Source of the DNA: Ignavibacteria bacterium
Lineage (GTDB): Bacteria > Bacteroidota > Ignavibacteria > Ignavibacteriales > Ignavibacteriaceae
NCBI GenBank assembly: GCA_021286645.1
Contig: JAJTBZ010000047.1
Span: 1-43,043 of the forward strand
Direction of reading: 5' to 3'
DNA length: 43,043 nt
The translations under genes were made by a program, and so were the position numbers. Positions 36,262-42,911 of this stretch are shown piece after piece (positions within the stretch are counted from its first letter, which is position 1; each line of letters begins with the position of its first letter). The notes beneath the pieces are model-generated. The model was not told the DNA's origin. It worked only from the letters and a program-made list of their open reading frames with translations, and did not search any database.

Positions 36262-37079
36262 TGTACACCACCAATAATTGCCGGTAAATGATATGATTCA
36301 AATAAAGATTTAATCTCTTCCATCCGTTCGTGAGTGGGCGGCTCGATATGCGCGGCGGGAAATTCCTGATGCAGGCGTTTGTATTTTTTTTCTGCCGCCT
36401 TATGAAACGGCAGCAAGTCAACACGGGCTGCAACATGTAATTGCGCTAATAATTCCGCTATGCCGTGCAGGTTTTTTTCGGTATCGGTAATACCCGGCAC
36501 GATGGGTACGCGGATATACGTAAATTTACCCGCCCGGGCAATGAGCTTTAAGTTTTCAATAACCGATTCATTCCCGACTCCCGTGTATTGCCTATGCTCG
36601 TTGGTATCAATCAGTTTTAAATCGTACAGGAATAAATCAGTATAGGGTAAAACGGCTTCCAGGTTGCCGGCGGGTCCATAGCCTGTGGTATCAATAGCGG
36701 TATGGATTAATTGCATTTTACATAAACGGAGAATGGCGGTAAGGAAAACTGATTGCACCAGCGGCTCTCCGCCGGAAAATGTAACGCCGCCGTTCGATTG
36801 TTCCATGAACAGGCTGTCGCGCAATATTTCCTGTAACAAATCCTTTGCAGCCAATCGCCGCCCTATTACCTCTTCAGTTTCATACACGGCTCCGTCAAGC
36901 GGCAGCTCATTGGTAACGGTTTCCGAAAGCATGCGGCAGCTTTCCGGGTTTTGGCACCATGTGCACCGCATTGGGCAGCCTTTCATAAAAACTGTAGTGC
37001 GGATTCCGGGGCCATCGTGCAGCGTGTATCGCTTAATATCGAAAATTACGCCGGTGATATCTTTTAAATCTTTTTGCAT
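36258..37079 (-). CDS. hypE: Radical SAM glycyl-radical-enzyme activase for HypD
   Basis: 273 residues from the ATG at 37079; the frame extends to 37259 but those residues are not family-like. GIRTTVFMKGCPMRCTWCQNPE carries the cluster motif C35xxxC39xxC42. VTFSGGEPL is the SAM contact and LYDLKLID with YIRVPIVPGITD complete a PflA-type fold. It installs the radical on Gly761 of the downstream enzyme; ATGA overlap supports this. Unlike many GRE activases it lacks the Cys-rich ferredoxin insert after the first cluster and resembles the single-cluster PFL activase. Confidence 0.9.
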   Translation of the reverse strand: MQKDLKDITGVIFDIKRYTLHDGPGIRTTVFMKGCPMRCTWCQNPESCRMLSETVTNELPLDGAVYETEEVIGRRLAAKDLLQEILRDSLFMEQSNGGVTFSGGEPLVQSVFLTAILRLCKMQLIHTAIDTTGYGPAGNLEAVLPYTDLFLYDLKLIDTNEHRQYTGVGNESVIENLKLIARAGKFTYIRVPIVPGITDTEKNLHGIAELLAQLHVAARVDLLPFHKAAEKKYKRLHQEFPAAHIEPPTHERMEEIKSLFESYHLPAIIGGVQ

Positions 37080-37118
37080 AGTTTCTGTACACACGAGCTG
37101 ACTGAATAAATAACGGCG

Positions 37119-37126
37119 CAAAGATA
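37119..37126 (-). promoter_or_regulatory. Putative -7 element (TATCTTTG) of the hypE-hypD operon
   Basis: On the minus strand TATCTTTGCGC fits the Bacteroidota -7 consensus TANNTTTG and lies 40 bp before the activase ATG. The -33 position is T-rich but has no clear TTTG. The 310-bp gap to the divergent lipoprotein gene also holds a 10-bp palindrome GAATATATTC at 37186-37195. Confidence 0.5.
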
Positions 37127-37389
37127 AGAACAAGCAAAACGAAAAGCTAATATGAAAAAATGAATGAAAATATTTAATTCGAAGGGAATATATTCTAATC
37201 GGGGCCAGTTGAAATGCTGTTGTTTCTATGTTGCTGTGCGAATATCTGAGTGCTAACATTCTTATCCAGCTGATAGATTTTGTATATTAATTTAGAAAAC
37301 TGCATTTTTCTTCTTGAGCTTATCTTTTTTTCAATACCGATAACACTAATCCAAGTTTGAGCAATGGAATAATAACCAACAGGAGCATT

Positions 37390-38631
37390 ATGAAGAGAAT
37401 AGCCACCGCAATCTTTCTATTATATATTTTTACAATTGGTGGTTGTAAAAAGACTGATGACAATCCATTTGATGGAGTCTCTACCGGTAGCATATCAGGC
37501 AAAATAACGGATATCAATTTAGGGTCAGCCTTAGCAAATGTATCGGTAACAACTACACCGGCTACCAGCACGGTTCTAACCAATTCAGCCGGCGAGTTTG
37601 TAATTTCAGATGTCCAATCGGGTAGTTATATACTCAAAGCCGGAAAAACCGGTTATTTAGACTATACAGTAAATGTTTCAGTAGCTGTAGGAAAAACAAC
37701 GCAGGCAGACATGCAGCTAAGTTCCAATAACCCCAATATACCTACAGTGCCATCATTGGTGCAACCCGCAAACGGGGCTACCTGGCAACCGGCAACACTT
37801 TTGTTTACCTGGACTGCCAGCACTGGTGTTGGCAGCTATACCTTACAGGTATCATCAAATAGTAATTTCAGCACGTTAGTTTATAATCAGGGGGGCTTGT
37901 CCGGCACGAGTCAGCAAGTAAGTGGGCTTGCAAATAGTGCTGTTTATTATTGGCGGGTACGGGCAGTAAACACGTATGGGTCATCAGCATATTCCGAGGT
38001 GCGAAATTTTACTACATCGGCTACCGGGGCCCCTGGATACCCTTGCCCGGGAGTAGCAACAGTTAATTATGCCGGTAAAACCTATCATACGGTATTGATC
38101 GGTAGCCAGTGCTGGTTGAAGGAAAACTTGAATGTTGGTGTAAAAATTAAGGCCAGTGCAAATCAGGTAAATGACACAATTATTCAGAAATACTGCTATG
38201 CTGATCTTGATACGAATTGCGATATTTTGGGTGGTTATTATCAATGGAACGAAGCGATGCAGTACGTAACTACCCCGGGGGCGCAGGGTATTTGCCCTGC
38301 CGGTTGGCATATACCAACGCAGGCAGAGTTTGAAACATTGATTGAGGCTGTTGGACAGAACTCAAATTCGTTAAAGGCCATTGGTCAGGGTGATGGTGAA
38401 GAATTTGGCGCGGGAACCGATAGCAGTGGCTTCTCAGGTTTATTGAATGGCATACGAGGGGTACAAGGTACTTTTGGTGATAAATCTCTCTGGGCATATT
38501 TATGGAGTTCATCGAATACGTCTGTATATGGACCGACGGCACTGAGTTTTAGTTTCGTTGGCAGTACTATCACAATACAAGGCGCATATAGCAAGACAGC
38601 CGGGATTAATATTCGTTGCCTGAAGAATTAA
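37390..38631 (+). CDS. Lipoprotein with carboxypeptidase-like, FN3 and FISUMP domains
   Basis: 413 residues from the ATG at 37390, which has AGGAG at 37381-37385. The lipobox is TIGGC. A CarboxypepD_reg-like domain (about 35-110, GKITDINLGSALANVSV) is followed by a fibronectin type III domain (about 115-210, YYWRVRAVNTYGSSAYSEV). The C-terminal FISUMP domain (about 220-413) has the signatures IGSQCWLKENLNVG, GICPAGWHIPTQAEFE and LWSSS. These lipoproteins are abundant in Fibrobacter and occur in Bacteroidota/Ignavibacteria; the function is unknown but surface exposure is expected. It is a single-gene unit. Confidence 0.87.
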   Translation: MKRIATAIFLLYIFTIGGCKKTDDNPFDGVSTGSISGKITDINLGSALANVSVTTTPATSTVLTNSAGEFVISDVQSGSYILKAGKTGYLDYTVNVSVAVGKTTQADMQLSSNNPNIPTVPSLVQPANGATWQPATLLFTWTASTGVGSYTLQVSSNSNFSTLVYNQGGLSGTSQQVSGLANSAVYYWRVRAVNTYGSSAYSEVRNFTTSATGAPGYPCPGVATVNYAGKTYHTVLIGSQCWLKENLNVGVKIKASANQVNDTIIQKYCYADLDTNCDILGGYYQWNEAMQYVTTPGAQGICPAGWHIPTQAEFETLIEAVGQNSNSLKAIGQGDGEEFGAGTDSSGFSGLLNGIRGVQGTFGDKSLWAYLWSSSNTSVYGPTALSFSFVGSTITIQGAYSKTAGINIRCLKN

Positions 38632-38690
38632 GTTGTTTTACCCGGAGACCGGCCATTTCAAACTGTGCACTACCCTTTCATACTGGTTAC

Positions 38691-38720
38691 AAGGCGGCCT
38701 CGGGTCGCCTTTCCTATTTT
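38691..38720 (+). terminator. Probable terminator after the FISUMP gene
   Basis: AAGGCG (38691-38696) pairs with CGCCTT (38706-38711), with a partial inner CC/GG pairing, and is followed by TCCTATTTT. The stem is short and the U-tract interrupted. Confidence 0.55.
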
Positions 38721-38858
38721 CCGGGTATTATAGAACTCGCTAGTAATATTGTTCACAGGACACAGAAAATACATTTTTTAAGGAAATAAAAAATAATGTG
38801 CTATCGAATTGTATTTTTTCTGTATTTTACCCTACTTTTTTTCAAAATTTAACAGACT

Positions 38859-40043
38859 ATGAATCTATCAGAACAAATACACTCGCTCGCGCGTAAATAC
38901 GAAAGTTACACCGCGCAAAATTTATCGAAACTCGTCAAGGTGAAATCATTAAGTACCACCGAGAAAGAAGTTTCAGAACTTATAGTTACCTTAATGAAAG
39001 AAGCCGGTTTCGATGAAGCCCGTGTTGACGGCCTGGGAAATGCTGTCGGACGCATCGGGAACGGTAAAAAGGTAATTGCTATCGACGGGCATATAGATAC
39101 AGTAGATACCGGCAACTTACAGAACTGGGATAAGGATCCTTTTTCCGGTGAAATAAGCGACGGCTACGTATATGGCAGAGGTACGGTTGATCAGAAGTCT
39201 GGCGTTGCCGCTTTTATTACCGCTGGCCGCATCTTAAAGGAAGTCGGTGTTCCGGAAGACGTTACCGTGTATTTTACCGGTACCGTTATGGAAGAAGACT
39301 GCGACGGCTTATGCTGGAAATATTTAGTTGAAGAGGAAAAAATCAGACCCGATTTCGCGATTATTACCGAACCAACCGACTGTAAAGTATATCGCGGCCA
39401 CCGCGGCAGAATGGAAATAGAAGTTTCCTTTACCGGTGTATCCTCGCACGGTTCGGCCCCGGAACGCGGCAAGAATGCTATTTATATGGCTTCGCGCGCC
39501 TGCCTGGCAATTGAGCAGTTAAACGAGCGCCTGATGTTCGATCCGTTTTTGGGTAAAGGTACCGTTACCGTTACCGAATTTGTATCGGGCAGCCCCTCAT
39601 TATGCGCCGTGGCAGATTTTGCCAAAATCCACTTAGACCGCCGTTTAACCTGGGGTGAGGATAAAGAACTTGCCGTTGCCCAGATTGAAGAAATCGTTAA
39701 AGAATTCGGCGCTAAGGTAGAAGTATTACAGTATAGCGAAAAAGGTTTCACCGGTCGTGAATATGGTATGGAAAAATACTACCCGACCTGGAAACTGGAA
39801 GAAAGTGAACACGTAGTGCAGATTGCTGATAAAACATATACCGATTTATTCAGCACCCGCCCCGTTATCGATAAATGGACTTTCTCTACCAACGGTATTA
39901 TGATTAACGGCGTGTACAAAATCCCGTCAATCGGGTTTGGCCCGGGCAACGAAGCCCTGGCACACGCGCCCAACGAAAAAGTACCTGTTGAAGATTTAGT
40001 GAAAGCTTCAGCGTTTTATGCATATTTTTGTCAAATTATATAA
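38859..40043 (+). CDS. ygeY: M20-family metallohydrolase, YgeY type
   Basis: A 394-residue two-metal hydrolase. The M20 ligands are all visible: His78 and Asp80 in DGHIDTVD, Asp111 in GRGTVDQKSG, Glu145/Glu146 in VMEEDCDG, Glu171 in ITEPTD and His369 in ALAHAPNE. The HRGRMEIEVSFTG start of the dimerisation domain and the ASRACLAIEQLN region are typical of the YgeY branch, annotated as selenium-metabolism-linked hydrolase. In E. coli it sits beside ygeW and ygeX; here ygeW follows directly. A role in anaerobic purine or diaminopropionate breakdown is inferred from that linkage. No Shine-Dalgarno precedes its ATG. Confidence 0.9.
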   Translation: MNLSEQIHSLARKYESYTAQNLSKLVKVKSLSTTEKEVSELIVTLMKEAGFDEARVDGLGNAVGRIGNGKKVIAIDGHIDTVDTGNLQNWDKDPFSGEISDGYVYGRGTVDQKSGVAAFITAGRILKEVGVPEDVTVYFTGTVMEEDCDGLCWKYLVEEEKIRPDFAIITEPTDCKVYRGHRGRMEIEVSFTGVSSHGSAPERGKNAIYMASRACLAIEQLNERLMFDPFLGKGTVTVTEFVSGSPSLCAVADFAKIHLDRRLTWGEDKELAVAQIEEIVKEFGAKVEVLQYSEKGFTGREYGMEKYYPTWKLEESEHVVQIADKTYTDLFSTRPVIDKWTFSTNGIMINGVYKIPSIGFGPGNEALAHAPNEKVPVEDLVKASAFYAYFCQII

Positions 40044-40060
40044 TTGAAAAAGGAGAAACA

Positions 40061-41071
40061 ATGGTATCGAATTTAAAAGGACGCCATTTTATTACCGAAG
40101 ATACCTGGACCAAACAGGAACTTGACACTGTTTTTGAAACAGCTTTTGATTTAAAGAAAAAATTCGCTTTGGGCGAATCAACCCGCTACTTACAGGATAA
40201 AACATTATTCATGATGTTTTTCGAACAGTCAACCCGCACCCGTAACTCTATGGAAGCAGGTATGACCCAGTTAGGCGGCCACGCCCACGATTTAACTCCT
40301 GACAAAATGCAGATTTCGCACGGTGAAGTAGCAAAAGATACCGCTATTATCCTGAGCCGTATGGGTCACGGTATTGCATGCCGTAACTGCTTCTACGGAA
40401 CCGGCTTAAAATACCTGGAAGAAATGGCAAAATACTCTACCCGTCCCGTAATGTCATTACAGGATGATATGTACCACCCGTTCCAGGGCCTTGCAGATCT
40501 TATGACCATATTCGAACACTGTGGCCGTGATACCCGTAAACTGAAAGTTACCGTATCGTGGGCATATGCCGAGTCGCATTCAAAACCGCTCAGCGTTCCC
40601 CAGACCCAGATTTTACTTTTCCCCCGTTATGGTATCGATGTTACCGTAGCTCATCCGAAAGAATTCCCATTGAGCAAACATATTGTTGAAAAAGCTCAGA
40701 AAAATGCGGAAGTTGGCGGCGGCAGCCTCCGTTTCACCGATAACATGGACGAAGCTTTTGAAGGCGCGCACATCGTTATCCCGAAAAACTGGGGCGGTTT
40801 CGGCTTCTATGGCGAAGAAACCTATCTTGCCAATGAAGAAGAATGCAAAAAAGAAATGAAAGCTAATATCGCGAAATACAAAAACTGGATTTGCGATGAC
40901 AAGAAAATTAAATTAGCCGATAAGCACGTGAAATTAATGCACGCGTTACCTGCTGACCGTAATAAAGAAGTTACCGATGAAATTCTGGATAACCCGGATA
41001 TCTCCATCGTTTTTGACGAAGCAGAAAACCGCTTGCATACAGCAAAAGCAATCATGTCACTTACCATGTAA
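40061..41071 (+). CDS. ygeW: Knotted carbamoyltransferase, YgeW type
   Basis: 336 residues from the ATG at 40061; AGGAG at 40051-40055 rules out the in-frame TTG at 40028. Carbamoyl-phosphate contacts are STRTR (57-61) and HPFQGLADL (139-147). The second-substrate region carries MHALPADR instead of the HCLP of ornithine or the equivalent of aspartate transcarbamylases, as in the YgeW family, whose substrate is unresolved. The long C-terminal insert is compatible with the knotted subgroup. It lies 17 bp after ygeY, and ends at a strong terminator. Confidence 0.92.
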   Translation: MVSNLKGRHFITEDTWTKQELDTVFETAFDLKKKFALGESTRYLQDKTLFMMFFEQSTRTRNSMEAGMTQLGGHAHDLTPDKMQISHGEVAKDTAIILSRMGHGIACRNCFYGTGLKYLEEMAKYSTRPVMSLQDDMYHPFQGLADLMTIFEHCGRDTRKLKVTVSWAYAESHSKPLSVPQTQILLFPRYGIDVTVAHPKEFPLSKHIVEKAQKNAEVGGGSLRFTDNMDEAFEGAHIVIPKNWGGFGFYGEETYLANEEECKKEMKANIAKYKNWICDDKKIKLADKHVKLMHALPADRNKEVTDEILDNPDISIVFDEAENRLHTAKAIMSLTM

Positions 41072-41102
41072 TTGCAGGTTTAAGCTGAAAGGCTTATTGA
41101 AG

Positions 41103-41135
41103 GGCTGTTCCTTAACCGGAGCGGCCTTTTTTTTT
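41103..41135 (+). terminator. Intrinsic terminator of ygeY-ygeW
   Basis: A 9-bp stem (41103-41111 with 41118-41126, two G-U wobbles) with loop TTAACC is followed by nine T's. Confidence 0.88.
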
Positions 41136-41172
41136 GCGCTGCCCGGGTGTTATTGGCGGTTTAAAATAGCAA

Positions 41173-41236
41173 GGTTGTCCGTAACTGAACCGAAAGCAGA
41201 GGAACAGGTGGCTTTCGGGTAAATTCACGGACAACC
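41173..41236 (-). repeat. Nested inverted repeat after the flagellin gene
   Basis: An outer perfect pair, GGTTGTCCGT (41173-41182) with ACGGACAACC (41227-41236), encloses an inner pair, CCGAAAGC (41190-41197) with GCTTTCGG (41211-41218). Symmetric 7- to 8-nt internal gaps make a long two-storey hairpin starting 18 bp after the flagellin stop. The minus-strand transcript would end it with a U-rich CTTGCTATTTT. It probably terminates or protects the flagellin mRNA. Confidence 0.75.
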
Positions 41237-41254
41237 CGGTAAAAAAGTATTGTT

Positions 41255-42109
41255 CTATTTGAACAACGAGAGAACCTGCTGGGGAGCCATATTCAATTGC
41301 GAAAGCATTGAAGTGGCAGCCTGACCCAGGATAGAGCCGCGGGTAGCGTTCAATTGTTCCATTGCAGCATCGGCATCGAATAAGCGGCTTACGCTGGCCG
41401 TTGCATTGGAGATTGATACGTTCAGGGTTTCTTCACGAATATCAAGACGTTGTACGAAGTTACCAATTTTACCCAAAGCGGTCTGTACAGAAGCTTTCAG
41501 GGTAGAAACGTTGGCTTCGAGTGTGGCAACGGTGGCGCTGTTGGTTACGCTTGAGCCGGTAACATTCAGTAAGTTACTTAAACCGTTGTTAAAGCCGTTT
41601 GCAATTGAAGTAGCAATTGCAGAAGCGAAATCGAGAGTCATTTTATCGGTATAAGCATTACCTACCTGGAAAACGAAACCGCCTTCGGCATCGCCGCCGC
41701 CCGTTAAGAGCGAGGTGTTATTGTATTTAGTAGATCCCAAAATGCCGGTTAATTCCTGTGCCATCGATTTTATATCGGCTGCAATAGACGCGCGGTCCGC
41801 AGTCGGGTTGGTAGCGTCAGAAAGTTTACCTTCAATCTTCACTAATAGATCGCTCAGGCTGAGTAAAGCGCCTTCAGCAGTGGAGAGCATGTTCTTCGCG
41901 CCGGAGACGTTGTTTTGCGCGGCTTTCATAACAGAAATTTTTCCTTCGAGAGATTTACCAATGTTAAATCCCGAAGTGTCATCTGCAACCTGGTTAATAC
42001 GTTTACCGGTTGCGATTCGCAATTGTGCTACGCTGGCTTCTTTGTTTGTTTTCGCGAGCGAGTAATATGCAGAAAGTGCATCGACGTTGGTGTTAATCCT
42101 AAACGACAT
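41255..42109 (-). CDS. fliC: Flagellin (short form)
   Basis: A 284-residue flagellin reduced to the D0/D1 core. The N-terminal MSFRINTNVDALSAYYSLAK and the LRIATGKRINQVADDTSGF segment, with helices up to about residue 135, pair with a C-terminal half containing NFVQRLDIREETLNVS and ending MLSQLNMAPQQVLSLFK. Only a small central domain (about 135-200) remains, so the filament would have little outer decoration. A GGAGGT ribosome-binding site (42114-42119) fixes the ATG. No other flagellar gene is in the window, and no clear sigma-28 promoter was found upstream. Confidence 0.95.
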   Translation of the reverse strand: MSFRINTNVDALSAYYSLAKTNKEASVAQLRIATGKRINQVADDTSGFNIGKSLEGKISVMKAAQNNVSGAKNMLSTAEGALLSLSDLLVKIEGKLSDATNPTADRASIAADIKSMAQELTGILGSTKYNNTSLLTGGGDAEGGFVFQVGNAYTDKMTLDFASAIATSIANGFNNGLSNLLNVTGSSVTNSATVATLEANVSTLKASVQTALGKIGNFVQRLDIREETLNVSISNATASVSRLFDADAAMEQLNATRGSILGQAATSMLSQLNMAPQQVLSLFK

Positions 42110-42560
42110 TTTATACCTCCATGTAACAATTAGTTGAGAGTTGGCATCCGTGCCCAGTAATGTTGGTTAAGTTAAGCTCTTCGCCGAGTTGGACTGAAGG
42201 TATAGCAAACTTCGCCATTTTGGATAATCCTTTACTTTTTGTTGTGTAAAAATAAATTCTGTTTATTTTCGTTTTCAACATCCGCCGGGGGATGGTTATC
42301 TTCTGTTCTGTCTATCTTTGTGCAACTGCCTGTTTTGTAATTTCGGGGCTATGTTGCATTATGTATTAATTTAACAATATCCGTGCCATAAGCCAATAAC
42401 GATTGAAAAGCAGGCCGTTTCGTTGTTTGTTAATCCCCTATGCTGTGTTGTTTTGCCCGCTGATAACGCGGGTGAAACGTGGTTTTCCCTGTTATGCTTA
42501 ACGGAATGCAAAATACGGGCCAGGAACAGGTTCCGGGCCTTACCGGGACGGGAAGTGTAG
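42110..42560. other. Long leader / intergenic region upstream of flagellin
   Basis: About 450 bp without a convincing gene. It holds two small hairpins: CCCGC/GCGGG (42456-42472) and a palindromic GGCC-GGAAC/GTTCC-GGCC element (42518-42539). If transcription of flagellin begins at the boxes near 42570, this would be an unusually long 5' untranslated leader. Confidence 0.45.
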
Positions 42561-42569
42561 AATAGTGCG

Positions 42570-42586
42570 CAAAGTTAACAAAGTTA
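42570..42586 (-). promoter_or_regulatory. Two overlapping TAACTTTG promoter-like boxes
   Basis: The plus strand reads CAAAGTTA at 42570-42577 and again at 42579-42586. On the minus strand both are TAACTTTG, matching TANNTTTG, and the downstream copy is extended to TAACTTTGCGC, like the box before hypE. They point toward flagellin, about 460 bp away. Confidence 0.45.
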
Positions 42587-42604
42587 TCCACATAATTTTC
42601 CACA
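42584..42604 (+). promoter_or_regulatory. Pair of DnaA-box-like sites
   Basis: A perfect consensus DnaA box TTATCCACA (42584-42592) is followed 12 bp later by TTTTCCACA (42596-42604), one mismatch from consensus, in the same orientation. The first overlaps the promoter-like box at 42579-42586. No dnaA, dnaN or other origin-linked gene is in the window. Confidence 0.5.
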
Positions 42605-42629
42605 CGTCAGGCCGTAGGTTTATGTATAT

Positions 42630-42660
42630 GGCTAAAATACGTGGCTATATTTAGCCACGT
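42630..42660. repeat. Hairpin with two mutually exclusive pairings
   Basis: ACGTGGCTA (42639-42647) pairs perfectly with TAGCCACGT (42652-42660) around a 4-nt loop. Alternatively GGCTAAA (42630-42636) pairs with TTTAGCC (42650-42656). The two cannot form together. Confidence 0.6.
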
Positions 42661-42701
42661 GTGTGAAATAATCATAATATTATTGAGAAACCCCGGTGGC
42701 A

Positions 42702-42859
42702 GAGTAGCCGCAGGCGTATCGAAGCCGGGTGACTGAGTATCCGAAGGCGTATCGAAGTCCGGTGATTGAGTATCCGAAGGCGTATCGAAGTCCGGTGATT
42801 GAGTAGCCGCAGGCGTATCGAAGTCCGGTGATTGAGTAGCCGCAGGCGTATCGAAATCC
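42702..42859. repeat. 33-bp tandem repeat, four full units and one partial
   Basis: Units start at 42702, 42735, 42768, 42801 and 42834 (the last is 26 bp). Units 2 and 3 are identical (GAGTATCCGAAGGCGTATCG plus 13 bp); units 1, 4 and 5 have GAGTAGCCGCAGGCGTATCG instead. The first unit also differs near its end (GCCGGGTGACT). No spacers separate them, so this is not a CRISPR array. The 33-bp length keeps a minus-strand frame open, but that frame has no start signal or domain and is probably not a gene. Confidence 0.9.
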
Positions 42860-42911
42860 CAATGGCGACGATTGAACGCAAACAAGAAAATACTAAATTG
42901 TAACATTCAGA

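Noticed and set aside
37080-37259. N-terminal extension of the HypD activase to 37259
   Set aside because: The additional residues are unlike any activase and cover the likely promoter; family sequence begins at MQKDLKDITG.
42205-42225. Sigma-54 promoter for flagellin (TGGC...TTGCT on the minus strand)
   Set aside because: Only 8 nt separate the GG and GC dinucleotides; sigma-54 promoters require 10.
42702-42859. CRISPR array
   Set aside because: The units are head-to-tail without unique spacers and no cas gene is present.
42607-42906. A 99-residue minus-strand open frame across the 33-bp repeats (FDTPAATQSPD repeated)
   Set aside because: It is open only because 33 is divisible by three; there is no ribosome-binding site or flanking domain, and all three minus-strand frames are open there.
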